This document shows positions 18,743-27,859 of a DNA stretch of 64,000 nt, one piece after another. The stretch comes from Hyphomicrobiaceae bacterium. GTDB taxonomy: Bacteria > Pseudomonadota > Alphaproteobacteria > Rhizobiales > Hyphomicrobiaceae. The stretch is from positions 62,001-126,000 of the forward strand of contig JAHDXT010000001.1 of NCBI GenBank assembly GCA_023384095.1. Direction: 5' to 3'. Below the pieces are notes generated by a model that was not told where the DNA came from, ran no database searches, and saw only the letters and a list, made by a program, of their open reading frames with translations. A program made the translations under genes and the position numbers. Position 1 is the first letter of the stretch; the number at the start of each line of letters is the position of its first letter.

Positions 18743-19660
18743 ATGCTGCTCTATGCACTGAAGCGGCTCGGGCTGGCCCTTCTCGTCGCCGCCTTCGTGT
18801 CGGTGGTGGCCTTCCTGCTGCTGCGCCTCTCGGGCGACGCAGCCCTCGCCATCGCCGGGGAGGGCGCCCGCGACGAGGACATCGCGCTCGTTCGCCGGAC
18901 CTACGGCCTCGACCGGCCCCTCATCGTGCAGTACGGCGACTGGCTGCTGCGGACGCTCGCCGGCGACCTCGGCCAGTCGCTCTATTTCAAGACCGACGTC
19001 GCCGCCCTGATCGCGGACAAGCTGCCGGTCACCTTCCTGATCGGCAGCTTTTCGCTGCTCTTCGCTCTGGCACTGTCCGTGCCGCTCGGCGTCCTCTCGG
19101 CGGTCTATGCCGGAAGCTGGATCGACCGCCTCGCGCTGGCGCTCGCGGTGGCGGGCCAGGCGCTGCCGAACTTCTTCTTCGCGCTCGTGCTCATGATGCT
19201 GTTCTCGATCACGCTGCGCTGGCTTCCGGTCTCGGGAAGCGACACCTGGGCGCATTTCGTGATGCCGACGATCGCGCTCGGCTACTACGTGACGCCACCG
19301 ATGATGCGCCTCGTGCGCGCCGGCATGGTCGAGGTGCTGGGCTCCGACTACATCCGCACGGCGCGCGCCAAGGGGCTGTCCCCGGCGAGCGTCGTCTTCA
19401 AGCACGGTCTGCGCAATGCGCTCGTCCCGGTGGTGGCGCTCGCCGCGGTCCAGCTCGGCTACCTGCTCGGCGGCTCCATCGTCATCGAGACGATCTTCGC
19501 GCTCGATGGCCTCGGCTACCTCGCCTACCAGTCGATCACGCACAAGGATTTCCCCGTCACGCAGGCCGTCCTGCTGCTGCTGGCGCTGATCTACGTGCTG
19601 CTGACGCTGGTCTCGGACCTGCTCAATGCGTTCCTCGATCCGCGCATGAGGGTGGCCTGA
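18743..19660 (+). CDS. ABC transporter permease, DppB type
   Basis: The 305-residue membrane protein begins MLLYALKRLGLALLVAAFVSVVAFLLLRLSGD, typical of DppB/GsiC permeases with the first transmembrane helix at the very start. The EAA-loop sequence YIRTARAKGLSPASVVFKHGLRNALVPVV contacts the ATPase subunits. Five to six further membrane spans are visible. Its ATGA overlap with the next gene points to coupled translation. It forms the inner-membrane channel with the DppC-type partner. Confidence 0.92.
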   Translation: MLLYALKRLGLALLVAAFVSVVAFLLLRLSGDAALAIAGEGARDEDIALVRRTYGLDRPLIVQYGDWLLRTLAGDLGQSLYFKTDVAALIADKLPVTFLIGSFSLLFALALSVPLGVLSAVYAGSWIDRLALALAVAGQALPNFFFALVLMMLFSITLRWLPVSGSDTWAHFVMPTIALGYYVTPPMMRLVRAGMVEVLGSDYIRTARAKGLSPASVVFKHGLRNALVPVVALAAVQLGYLLGGSIVIETIFALDGLGYLAYQSITHKDFPVTQAVLLLLALIYVLLTLVSDLLNAFLDPRMRVA

Positions 19661-20553
19661 TGAGCGACGCCGTCATCCTGCCCATCGAGACCGTCACCAC
19701 CAAGGTCGGCTCGCCCGCGGCCCGGATGGCGGCCAACCCTTCTGTGGTCACCGGGCTGCTGCTCGTCGGGGCGGTCGTGGCGATCGCGCTGCTGGCCCCG
19801 CTGCTGGCGCCGCACGACCCTTACGCGCAGGACCTCACCCGCCGGCTCATCCCGCCCATCTGGCACGACAAGGGGGTCTGGTTCAACCCGCTCGGCACCG
19901 ACAATCTCGGCCGCGACTACCTCTCGCGGGTGCTTTATGGCGCCCGCATCTCGCTGCTCATCGGCCTCTCGGTGATGGTGATCTCGGGCCTGATCGGCAC
20001 GGCGCTCGGCCTCGCCGCGGGCTATTTCGGCGGCCGGACGGATCTCGTCATCAGCTTCGTCATCACCGCCAGGCTGGCCATGCCGGTGGTGCTGGTCGCG
20101 CTGGCCGTCGTCGCCATGATCGGCGGCTCCCTGCCGGTCGTGATCCTCACGCTCGGCCTGCTCAAGTGGGACCGCTTCGCGGTCGTCATGCGCAGCGCCA
20201 CGCAGCAGGTGCGCTCGCTCGACTACGTGACAGCCGCCGAGGCGGCCGGCGCCTCGCGCAGCCGCATCGTGCTGGGCGAGATCCTGCCCAACGTCTTCCC
20301 GCACCTGATCGTCGTCGCGACAGTCGAAGCGGGCAGCGCCATCCTGCTCGAGGCGGCGCTGTCGTTTCTCGGACTCGGAGTGCAGCCGCCGCTGCCGTCG
20401 TGGGGGCTGATGATCGCGGAAGCCAAGAACCTGATGTTCTTCTCGTTCTGGCTGATCGCCATTCCCGGCACGGCGCTGGCGCTGCTGGTGCTCGGCATCA
20501 ACCTGCTCGGCGACGGCCTGCGCGACGTGTTCGCACCCGACGGGAGATCCTGA
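19660..20553 (+). CDS. ABC transporter permease, DppC type
   Basis: This 297-residue protein has the DppC layout: a short cytoplasmic N-terminus, a first helix (VVTGLLLVGAVVAIALLAPLL), the loop NPLGTDNLGRDYLSRVLYGARISLLIG, and the EAA motif region DYVTAAEAAGASRSRIVLGEILPN. ALSFLGLGVQPPLPSWG near the C-terminus is also characteristic. It pairs with the preceding permease. Its stop overlaps the start of the first ATPase gene in a TGATG junction. Confidence 0.92.
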   Translation: MSDAVILPIETVTTKVGSPAARMAANPSVVTGLLLVGAVVAIALLAPLLAPHDPYAQDLTRRLIPPIWHDKGVWFNPLGTDNLGRDYLSRVLYGARISLLIGLSVMVISGLIGTALGLAAGYFGGRTDLVISFVITARLAMPVVLVALAVVAMIGGSLPVVILTLGLLKWDRFAVVMRSATQQVRSLDYVTAAEAAGASRSRIVLGEILPNVFPHLIVVATVEAGSAILLEAALSFLGLGVQPPLPSWGLMIAEAKNLMFFSFWLIAIPGTALALLVLGINLLGDGLRDVFAPDGRS

Positions 20554-21569
20554 TGGCCTCAGCCGCGGCATCGGCGGCCGTGCTGGAGGTCGAGGACCTC
20601 TCGGTGACGATCCGCACGCCCGCCGGCCCGCTGCACGCCGTGCGCGGCGTCAGCTTCGACGTGCGCCGCGGCGAGACGGTCTGCCTCGTCGGCGAATCCG
20701 GCTGCGGCAAGTCGATGACGTCGCTCGCCATCATGAGCCTGCTGCCCGAGACCGCGACGCGACGCGCCCGCCGCCTCGCCTTCGCGGGCGCCGATCTCGC
20801 CGGCGCCACGGGCGCCGAGATCAACGCACTGCGCGGCAACCGCATGGCGATGATCTTCCAGGAGCCGATGACCGCGCTCAATCCGGCCTGGACCATCGGC
20901 GACCAGCTCGTCGAGGTCCATCGCCGCCACAAGCGGTCGGGACGCGCCGAGGCAAGGGAGCGGGCGGTCGATCTCCTGGGCAAGGTCGGCATCGCCTCGC
21001 CGGTCGAGCGGCTCGGGCAATACCCCCATCAGCTCTCGGGCGGCCTGCGGCAGCGCGTCATGATCGCCATGGCGCTGATGTGCGGCCCCGACCTCATCAT
21101 CGCCGACGAGCCGACCACCGCCCTTGACGTGACCATCCAGGCGCAGATCCTGCGCCTCCTGGCGGGATTGCAGCGCGAGCTCGGCATCGCGCTGCTGCTC
21201 ATCACGCACGACCTCGGCATCGTGGCGCGCATCGCCGACCGGGTGCACGTCATGTATGCCGGCGCCATCGTGGAGCGCGCGACGGCGGCGGAGCTCTTCG
21301 CGCGCCCTTGCCATCCCTATACCCGCGGCCTGCTCTCCTGCCTGCCCGCCCCGGGCGTCACCGAGGCCGGCACGCGCCTCGGCACGATCCCCGGCGTCGT
21401 GCCGAGCCTGATCGGCGGCATCGAGGGCTGCGCGTTCCGCTCCCGTTGCGAGCACGCGCGCGCCGGCTGCGCGCAGGCAGTGCCGGTCCGCCGCGCATCG
21501 GCCACTCACCATTACGTCTGCGTGGAGGAGGTCGCGGAGATGGCGGCACTCGGGGAGGCGACGGCGTGA
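20553..21569 (+). CDS. ABC transporter ATP-binding protein, DppD type
   Basis: The 338-residue ATPase shows Walker A GESGCGKS, the Q-loop in [17 protein letters not shown], the signature LSGGLRQRV, Walker [13 protein letters not shown] and the switch His in [10 protein letters not shown]. The C-terminal oligopeptide-transporter extension has [16 protein letters not shown], a cysteine arrangement that in some relatives binds an iron-sulfur cluster. The start is the ATG overlapping the DppC-type stop; the longer track ORF is run-through. It powers import with the following ATPase. Confidence 0.93.
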   Translation: MASAAASAAVLEVEDLSVTIRTPAGPLHAVRGVSFDVRRGETVCLVGESGCGKSMTSLAIMSLLPETATRRARRLAFAGADLAGATGAEINALRGNRMAMIFQEPMTALNPAWTIGDQLVEVHRRHKRSGRAEARERAVDLLGKVGIASPVERLGQYPHQLSGGLRQRVMIAMALMCGPDLIIADEPTTALDVTIQAQILRLLAGLQRELGIALLLITHDLGIVARIADRVHVMYAGAIVERATAAELFARPCHPYTRGLLSCLPAPGVTEAGTRLGTIPGVVPSLIGGIEGCAFRSRCEHARAGCAQAVPVRRASATHHYVCVEEVAEMAALGEATA

Positions 21570-22537
21570 GCGCCCTCATCGAGGCTCGCGGGCTGTCGCG
21601 GACGTTCAGCGTCAGCCGTGGCCTGTTCGCGAGACGCGCCACGCTCAACGCAGTCGCAGGCGTCGACCTCGATGTCCACAAGGGCGAGGTGCTGGGCATC
21701 GTCGGCGAGTCGGGCTGCGGCAAGAGCACGCTCGCCCGCATGATCCTCGGCCTGCTGCCGCCGTCCTCCGGAACCGTCCGGCTTTCTGGCCGGGATATCC
21801 GGGTGATGCCCCGGCGCGCCCTCGCCCGACGCATGCAGCCGGTGTTCCAGGACCCCTACTCGTCGCTCAACCCGCGCCGGCGGGTTGCGTCCATCGTGGC
21901 GCTGCCGCTGGCGGTCCAGGGGTCGCATTCGGCCGAGGAGCGGCGCGCCCGGGCGATCGCGGCGCTCGACAAGGTCGGCCTGCCGGCGCGCTACGCCGAC
22001 AACTTCCCGAGCCAGCTCTCCGGCGGCCAGCGGCAGCGGGTGGCCATCGCGCGGGCCCTCGTCACGGAGCCGGAGATCGTCGTCTGCGACGAGCCGACGT
22101 CCGCTCTCGACGTCTCCGTGCAGTCGCAGATCCTCAACCTGCTGATCGACTTGAAGGAGAACCTCGGGCTGACCTACGTCTTCATCAGCCACAACCTGGC
22201 CGTCGTCGAGCACCTGGCGACGCGCGTCGCCGTCATGTACCTCGGCCGCATCGTGGAGCTCGGTGCGACAGCGGAGCTGTTCCGCAACCCTCGCCATCCC
22301 TATACGCAGGCGCTGCTGGCCTCCGTGCTCACGCCAGAGCCCGGCCTCGGCATCCCCGAGGCGCTGCTGGGGACGGCTTCTCCCGACCCCCTCAATGTGC
22401 CGGCCGGCTGCCCGTTCCACCCCCGCTGCCCGCAGGCGGTGGAGATGTGCCGCGGCGCCGTCCCGAAGCCGGTCGATACAGCGGCCGGTTTTGCCGCCTG
22501 CCATCTCGTCACGGACGCTGCGAGCCGGGCAGCCTGA
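21566..22537 (+). CDS. ABC transporter ATP-binding protein, DppF type
   Basis: The 323-residue protein starts at GTG, overlapping the previous stop in a GTGA junction. It has Walker [11 protein letters not shown]-loop FQDPYSSLNPRRRV, signature LSGGQRQRVAIARAL, Walker B IVVCDEPTSALDVS and switch FISHNLAVVEHL. The DppF-type C-terminus carries CPFHPRCPQAVEMC. As usual for DppF, it directly follows the DppD-type gene. It completes a five-gene importer; no hydrolase or regulator lies in the operon to reveal the substrate. Confidence 0.93.
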   Translation: MSALIEARGLSRTFSVSRGLFARRATLNAVAGVDLDVHKGEVLGIVGESGCGKSTLARMILGLLPPSSGTVRLSGRDIRVMPRRALARRMQPVFQDPYSSLNPRRRVASIVALPLAVQGSHSAEERRARAIAALDKVGLPARYADNFPSQLSGGQRQRVAIARALVTEPEIVVCDEPTSALDVSVQSQILNLLIDLKENLGLTYVFISHNLAVVEHLATRVAVMYLGRIVELGATAELFRNPRHPYTQALLASVLTPEPGLGIPEALLGTASPDPLNVPAGCPFHPRCPQAVEMCRGAVPKPVDTAAGFAACHLVTDAASRAA

Positions 22538-22621
22538 CCTGCACTCCGCGAATCTCCACCTCGCCCCTACCCGCCATCGCCCGGCCGTGGTACGGCGACT
22601 GCCGTGAGAGGCCGAGGACCC

Positions 22622-23530
22622 ATGACTGTCGATATCGAGTTCAAGAAGAGCATGCAGTTCGCCTACGGCGAGCCGCGCGAGCTTGCGCCCGGCGTGGTGC
22701 GGCTGGTCGCCAACAACCCGAGCCCGTTCACGTTCCACGGCACCAACACGTATCTGATCGGGACGGCCGAGCTGGCGCTGATCGACCCCGGCCCGGAGGA
22801 CGAGGCGCACTTCGAGGCCATCATGCGGACGGCCGCCGGCCGCCCGATCAGCCACATCTTCGTCACGCATACCCACCGCGACCACACGGACGGCCTCGAG
22901 CGGCTGCTGAGAGCGACCGGCGCCAAGGTGTGCGCGCGCGGACGCTCGGTCCGTTCGCCCGGAAGCCTGAAGTCGAGCCCGTCGGGGGCCGAGTTCATCG
23001 ACATCGATTTCAAGCCCGACCTGGTGCTGGGCGACGGGGACGTCGTCCGCGGCGCGGGCTGGCGACTCGAGGCGCTGCACACGCCCGGACACGCGCCCGA
23101 TCATCTCTGCTTCGCCGAGACCACCAGCAAGGTGCTGTTCTGCGGCGATCACGTGATGGGCTGGAACACTCCCGTCGTGGCGCCGCCCGAGGGCAACATG
23201 ACCGATTACATGCGCTCGCTCGAGAAGCTGCTGGAGCGCCAGGAGCCCGTGTTCATGCCGGGGCACGGGGGGCGCATCGAGCAGCCCGCCCGCATGGTCA
23301 AGGCCTACATCGTGCACCGGCGCTGGCGCGAGCAGGCGATCCTCGAAGCCGTGCGAGAGGGCAGGACAACCATCGCCGGCGTTGTCGAGGTCGTTTACCG
23401 GGGCATCGATTCACGCCTCGTCCACGCGGCCTCGCTGTCGGTTCTGGCCCACGTCGAGAGCCTCATCGACCGCGGTCTCCTCCGCTGCGACGGCCCGCCC
23501 GGCCTCGATCGTCCCCTTTCGGCTGCTTAG
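22622..23530 (+). CDS. MBL-fold metallohydrolase, LACTB2-like
   Basis: The 302-residue protein has the metallo-beta-lactamase fold: FHGTNTYLIG, then THTHRDHTDG as the HxHxDH metal motif, LHTPGHAPDHLCF for a further His ligand, CGDHVMGW and MPGHGG. The C-terminal 75 residues (HRRWREQAILEAVREG onward) match the winged-helix-like tail of LACTB2-type enzymes, some of which are ribonucleases or thioesterases; the substrate here is unknown. GAGG precedes the ATG. Its 3' end overlaps the convergent DUF1499 gene by 68 bases. Confidence 0.85.
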   Translation: MTVDIEFKKSMQFAYGEPRELAPGVVRLVANNPSPFTFHGTNTYLIGTAELALIDPGPEDEAHFEAIMRTAAGRPISHIFVTHTHRDHTDGLERLLRATGAKVCARGRSVRSPGSLKSSPSGAEFIDIDFKPDLVLGDGDVVRGAGWRLEALHTPGHAPDHLCFAETTSKVLFCGDHVMGWNTPVVAPPEGNMTDYMRSLEKLLERQEPVFMPGHGGRIEQPARMVKAYIVHRRWREQAILEAVREGRTTIAGVVEVVYRGIDSRLVHAASLSVLAHVESLIDRGLLRCDGPPGLDRPLSAA

Positions 23531-24419
23531 AGGCCGCGCCTTTGCCAGACTTCTGTTTGCTCCGCGCGGCGCGAGGATCGATGGGCGCCGGCACGGTGCT
23601 CTCGAGCCGCGTCCTGAGCTCCTGGAATATGGCGCGAACCCGGCTTGCATTGCGGCCGAGGTCGTGGCGGCCGTACCGGGAGGCCGAGCGGACGTCGATC
23701 TGCGCGCTCTGCTCGTCGCCCTGGATGCGGATGACGACGTCGTCGTAGAACCCGATGATCGGCGTGCGGTCGACAGCCTCGATCAGTCCGGGCCGGTCGA
23801 GGTCATCGCCGGGCGGCGTCTCCGCGACGACTTGGAAATTCAGACGACGGACGGCATCTGCTGCGAGCTCGAATGCCTCGTCGGCCGATCGGGCGATCAG
23901 GAACGGCTGCAGGTCCGGATAGGCGATCGCCTGCATCTCGGCAAAAGTCTCGCCGGGGTAAGCCTGGGGGTTGGCGCCGGGGCCGCGCAACCGCGCCAGG
24001 GCGACGAGCGGCGGCGGGGCGTGAGGGTCGGTCGTCACGTCGTTGATCGGCGGCAGGCTTCTCAATGCCGGCAGATAGATGGCGGGCCATGCGAACAGAG
24101 CCAGGCTCGCGAGCATGGCGACGAACGCCATGCCCGCGCCCGCCCTGCCGGTAAGCCAGATCCGCACGGCGGCGGCGAGGCCGAGCAGCAGCGCCGCGGC
24201 GGCGCCGGCGAGCCCGGCCTTGATCACGTTGAGCAGGACGGGAGTCGGCAGGCCCAGCAGCCGGTGCAGGGCGATGGCGACGATCACCAGCGCACCGCTG
24301 AAGAGGGCCAGTCGGAGGCTCCAGACCGCTGAGAATTCAGGCCGTTGCAGGGCGGTATCCATCATCCGGCGCACGGCATTGCGGGAGAGCTCCGGGCTGA
24401 ACACCCTCACCGGCTGCAT
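23463..24419 (-). CDS. Membrane protein with DUF1499 domain
   Basis: The 318-residue protein starts with a soluble segment, then three predicted membrane helices (about residues 32-130; for example LFSGALVIVAIALHRLLGL and AGMAFVAMLASLALFAWPAIY). The C-terminal DUF1499 domain contains AIAYPDLQPFLI, GFYDDVVIRIQ and IDVRSASRYGRHDLGRNASRVRAI, the family's most conserved part. Function is unknown. The last 30 residues are low-complexity and basic (SKQKSGKG, RGRAGRRSGG) and overlap the convergent MBL gene, so the tail may be a late extension. Confidence 0.82.
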   Translation of the reverse strand: MQPVRVFSPELSRNAVRRMMDTALQRPEFSAVWSLRLALFSGALVIVAIALHRLLGLPTPVLLNVIKAGLAGAAAALLLGLAAAVRIWLTGRAGAGMAFVAMLASLALFAWPAIYLPALRSLPPINDVTTDPHAPPPLVALARLRGPGANPQAYPGETFAEMQAIAYPDLQPFLIARSADEAFELAADAVRRLNFQVVAETPPGDDLDRPGLIEAVDRTPIIGFYDDVVIRIQGDEQSAQIDVRSASRYGRHDLGRNASRVRAIFQELRTRLESTVPAPIDPRAARSKQKSGKGAASKQPKGDDRGRAGRRSGGDRGR

Positions 24420-24518
24420 GGGTGGCCCTCGCGCAGCGGGCAGAGGAACTCTTTGTCAGACACTCGCGTCATGGCTAATGATACCGCAGATCCGAGCCAA
24501 GCACAGGGCAGGCGCACC

Positions 24519-25901
24519 ATGACCCTTTCCAATTTCGCCATGCGGGACGTCGAGACGATCCTGCACCCGGCCACCAACCTCGCACTGCACCGCACGACCG
24601 GTCCTCTGGTGACCGACCGCGCGGAGGGGATCTACGTCTGGGATACGGACGGCAAGCGCTACATCGAGGGGCTCGCCGGGCTGTGGTGCACCGGGCTCGG
24701 CTACGGCAACCAGGAGCTGGTCGAAGCCGCCCGCGAGCAGATGAGCAAGCTCTCCTTCACGCATCTCTTCGGCGGGCGCAGCCACGAGCCGGCGATCGCG
24801 CTCGCCGAGAAGCTGAAGGAGCTGGTGCCGGCGCCGGCGTCGAAGATTTTCTTCACGAGCTCGGGCTCGGAGGCGAACGACACCCAGATCAAGCTCGCCT
24901 GGTACTACAACAACGCCCGCGGCCTGACGAAGAAGAAGAAGATCATCAGCCGCATGCGCGCCTATCACGGCGTGACGATCGCGACCGCCAGCCTTACCGG
25001 TCTGCCCGTGTTCCACACCGACTTCGACCTCCCGATGGCGCGCGTGCTGCATACCGACTGCCCACATCACTACCGGGGCGCCGAGCCGGGGGAGACGGAG
25101 GAGGAGTTCGCGACACGCCTCGCCAACAGCCTGGATGAGATGATCGAGCGCGAGGGGCCAGACACCGTCGCCGCGTTCATCGCCGAGCCGGTGATGGGCG
25201 CCGGCGGCGTCGTCGTTCCGCCGCGCACTTACTTCGAGAAGATCCAGGCGGTGCTGCGGCGCCATGACGTGGCGATGATCGCCGACGAGGTGATCTGCGG
25301 CTTCGGGCGGACCGGCAACTGGTTCGGCTCGCAGACCTACGGGATCATGCCCGACACCATGACCATGGCCAAGGCGATCACGTCGGCGTACATGCCGCTC
25401 GGCGCCGTCACCGTCAGCGAGCCGGTCTACCAGGCGCTGCTCGACGAGAGCAGGAAGCTCGGGGTGTTCGCGCACGGGTTCACCTATTCGGGCCATCCTG
25501 TGTCGTGCGCCGTTGCCGTGAAGACCCTCGAGATCTACGAGCGCATCGACATCGTCCGGCACGTGCAGCGCGTCGCCCCGGTGTTCCAGATGCGCCTGGA
25601 GGCCCTGCGCGATCACCCGCTGGTCGGTGAGACGCGCGGCGTCGGGCTCATCGGCGGCGTCGAGCTGGTGAAGGACAAGGCGGGCAAGCAGAGCTTCGAC
25701 GCACGCCAGGGCGTGGGCTCGAAATTGGTCGCCTTGGCGCAGGAGGAGGGCCTCATCTGCCGCGCCGTCGCCGGCGACACCATCGCACTCTGTCCGCCGC
25801 TGATCATCGACGGGGCCGAGATCAACCAGATGTTCGACACCTTCGTCCGCGCGCTCGAGCGGGTCGAGGCCTGGGTCACATCGGAGGGCCTGCGCGGCTG
25901 A
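24519..25901 (+). CDS. Class III omega-aminotransferase, SpuC-like
   Basis: The 460-residue PLP enzyme shows GLWCTGLGYGNQELVEAA, TSSGSEANDTQIKLAWYY, IADEVICGFGRTGNWFGSQ, TMAKAITSAYMPLGAV with the Schiff-base lysine, and HGFTYSGHPVSCAVA. These fit the pyruvate-dependent omega-transaminases acting on putrescine, beta-alanine or similar amines. Start 24519 is preferred for GGGCAGG upstream and because family members start close to LSNFAMRDV; 24471 is possible. It lies 5 kb from xsc, but nothing here shows it to be a taurine transaminase. Confidence 0.88.
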   Translation: MTLSNFAMRDVETILHPATNLALHRTTGPLVTDRAEGIYVWDTDGKRYIEGLAGLWCTGLGYGNQELVEAAREQMSKLSFTHLFGGRSHEPAIALAEKLKELVPAPASKIFFTSSGSEANDTQIKLAWYYNNARGLTKKKKIISRMRAYHGVTIATASLTGLPVFHTDFDLPMARVLHTDCPHHYRGAEPGETEEEFATRLANSLDEMIEREGPDTVAAFIAEPVMGAGGVVVPPRTYFEKIQAVLRRHDVAMIADEVICGFGRTGNWFGSQTYGIMPDTMTMAKAITSAYMPLGAVTVSEPVYQALLDESRKLGVFAHGFTYSGHPVSCAVAVKTLEIYERIDIVRHVQRVAPVFQMRLEALRDHPLVGETRGVGLIGGVELVKDKAGKQSFDARQGVGSKLVALAQEEGLICRAVAGDTIALCPPLIIDGAEINQMFDTFVRALERVEAWVTSEGLRG

Positions 25902-26003
25902 CGCCGTTTCCCTCCTCGCCTGAGGTGAGAGGGAGCGATCCTTCTCGCGCGCACCCAAATCAGGCAGACTGGCACTCAACCTGAGCGTGCAGCGGGGTGC
26001 CGG

Positions 26004-26975
26004 ATGGGAACTGATCGATGTGTGATGTGGCGGACCGTCCTCGGCGGCTGTCTGGCCGCCCTGATCGTCTGTCCCGTGCCACTGACCAGCCGCATGAGCC
26101 TTGCGCAGCCGGACCTGCGGCGCGACGCCGGCAGCAAGGAGCGGCTACGGCTGCGCATCGCCAGCATGAACGTCTCCGGCAGGCAGATCGCGGCGAGCCC
26201 GCCCGAGGCGCTGCCGCAGTCCTCATGGCGCCACACGTTCGGCTCCGAGCGCGTGGCGGCGAGGACGGCGCGCCAGCCCGTGCGCTTCTCGGCCGACGTC
26301 GTCGTTCTCCAGGGCGTCACCAGCCTCGCCCCGGTGCGCCAGATGCTCCCGGCGCGCAAGTATCACCTGGTGGTCTCGCGGCAGATCCTGCAGCAGGCCG
26401 ACACGGTCGCAACCCCGGTCGAGCCGGTGGGCACCACGGCCCTCGCCATCCGGCGCGACTCGGGTCTTCGCGTCACCGCGCAGGACCACCTGCTCGGCAC
26501 GGCCGAGCCGCCCGCTGGCGCGGAAATGGCCGCCGCCGCGACCGCGGTGCGGTTGACGGGCAGCGGCCGCACTCTCTGGGTCATGGCGCTCGATGTGGCA
26601 CAGGGTTGCGCCGGCGAGACATCACCAGAAGACGTCGCCCCCTGCCAGGCGGCAAAGCGGCAGCTCGATGCCATCGACGCGTGGCTTTCCGATCGCCTCG
26701 GCGCCGGCGAGACCGTCATCCTGGCCGGCAGGTTTCATCGCCCGTTCGGAACGGCTCGCCTGCCGGGGCCTCTCGGCAAGCTCATTCGCTTTCCCTCGGC
26801 CGGGGGCATCCCCGGGACCTGCGCGGCCGACGACGGGAGCATGGCGGCGACCCATGTCCTGGCGACACAGCGCCCGCACGGGCACGCAGAAACCACGCTG
26901 GACGGCAGGCTGCTGCCCGTGGACGAGGCGGCGCCCGAGAGCGGCTGCCTCCTCATGGTCGACGCGAGCCTGTGA
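26004..26975 (+). CDS. Secreted EEP-fold-like protein with lost catalytic residues
   Basis: The 323-residue protein has a signal-type N-terminus (MWRTVLGGCLAALIVC). What follows tracks the endonuclease/exonuclease/phosphatase fold: RLRIASMNVSG for the first strand with its Asn, ADVVVLQGV where active enzymes have LQE, ALAIRRDSGLRV, and VILAGRFHRPFG where they have LAGDFN. The C-terminus (GCLLMVDASL) has no SDHxP motif. So Glu, Asp and His ligands are missing and it is probably a non-catalytic relative. The assignment rests on weak motif order. It could instead be an unrelated secreted protein. Start 26025 is an alternative. Confidence 0.6.
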   Translation: MGTDRCVMWRTVLGGCLAALIVCPVPLTSRMSLAQPDLRRDAGSKERLRLRIASMNVSGRQIAASPPEALPQSSWRHTFGSERVAARTARQPVRFSADVVVLQGVTSLAPVRQMLPARKYHLVVSRQILQQADTVATPVEPVGTTALAIRRDSGLRVTAQDHLLGTAEPPAGAEMAAAATAVRLTGSGRTLWVMALDVAQGCAGETSPEDVAPCQAAKRQLDAIDAWLSDRLGAGETVILAGRFHRPFGTARLPGPLGKLIRFPSAGGIPGTCAADDGSMAATHVLATQRPHGHAETTLDGRLLPVDEAAPESGCLLMVDASL

Positions 26976-26981
26976 CCACGC

Positions 26982-27740
26982 TCACACGTGCTGGCCGCCG
27001 TTGATGTGCAGCTCCGCGCCGTTGACGTAGCTCGACTGGTCCGTGCACAGGAAGTAGATGGCCTTGGCCACCTCCTCCGGCTCGCCGAGGCGCCTCAGCG
27101 GGATCTGCTCGCGCACGATCCGGTCGGTCCCGGGCGACAGGATTGCGGTATCGATCTCGCCGGGCGAGATGGCGTTGACGCGGATGCCGCGCGGCCCGAA
27201 ATCCGCCGCCATCTCGCGCGTGAGCGCGGCCAGCGCCGATTTCGACGTGGCGTAGGCCGCGCCCGCGAACGGGTGCACGCGGCCGCCCGCGATCGAGGTG
27301 ACGTTGACGACCGCACCCCGCGCCGTCGCGAGCTCGGCGATCAATCCGCGGGCCAGCATGATCGGTGCGAAGAAGTTCACCTGGAACACCCGCTGCCAGT
27401 CCGCCAGCGGCGTCTCGATGCTGCCGAGCCGCACTCCGTCCGGCCCCTTCGGGCTGATGGCGGCGTTGTTGACGAGTGCGTTGAGGCGGGAGTCCTGCGC
27501 CTCGAGACGCTTGCGCATCAGACCGATCGCCTGCAGCGTCCCGTCGGCGTCGGCGAGATCGACCTGGATGTGGTCCTCAGGCCCCATCTCCCAGGGGCAG
27601 TTCTCGGGGAACGGCTGGCGCGAGCACGTGATCAACCGCCAGCCGGCGGACGCGAAGCGCTTGACGGTCGCGTGCCCGATCCCGCGCGAGGCGCCGGTCA
27701 GAATGAGGGTCTTGCGTTCGGCGTTGGATTGGCTGGCCAT
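26982..27740 (-). CDS. SDR-family oxidoreductase
   Basis: The 252-residue protein is a classical short-chain dehydrogenase: GASRGIGHAT for the NAD(P) glycine motif, LVNNAAIS, NVTSIAG with the catalytic Ser, YATSKSALAAL holding the Tyr-x-x-x-Lys pair, and the C-terminal SSYVNGAELHINGGQHV. Cofactor preference and substrate cannot be set; RQPF after the second strand hints at NADPH. It converges with the EEP-like gene (6-base gap) and precedes pdxH on the other side; I infer no functional link. Confidence 0.9.
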   Translation of the reverse strand: MASQSNAERKTLILTGASRGIGHATVKRFASAGWRLITCSRQPFPENCPWEMGPEDHIQVDLADADGTLQAIGLMRKRLEAQDSRLNALVNNAAISPKGPDGVRLGSIETPLADWQRVFQVNFFAPIMLARGLIAELATARGAVVNVTSIAGGRVHPFAGAAYATSKSALAALTREMAADFGPRGIRVNAISPGEIDTAILSPGTDRIVREQIPLRRLGEPEEVAKAIYFLCTDQSSYVNGAELHINGGQHV

Positions 27741-27859
27741 GATGTCCTGCAGGTCCTCGCGGCGAAGAGATCACCGACCCGGATCGGGCGCACACCATAG
27801 CCGAAAACGACCCGGTCGGCATCGGCCCGTCGATGCATTGCGAGGCCGACCGCCGCGGG

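Noticed and set aside
24519-25901. Class III transaminase as taurine:pyruvate aminotransferase feeding Xsc
   Set aside because: It is 5 kb from xsc with unrelated genes between, and its motifs fit SpuC-like omega-transaminases better than the Tpa sequence I recall.
26982-27740. SDR as a sulfoacetaldehyde reductase linked to xsc
   Set aside because: It is separated from xsc by pdxH, a secreted protein gene and a tRNA, and has no feature specific to IsfD.
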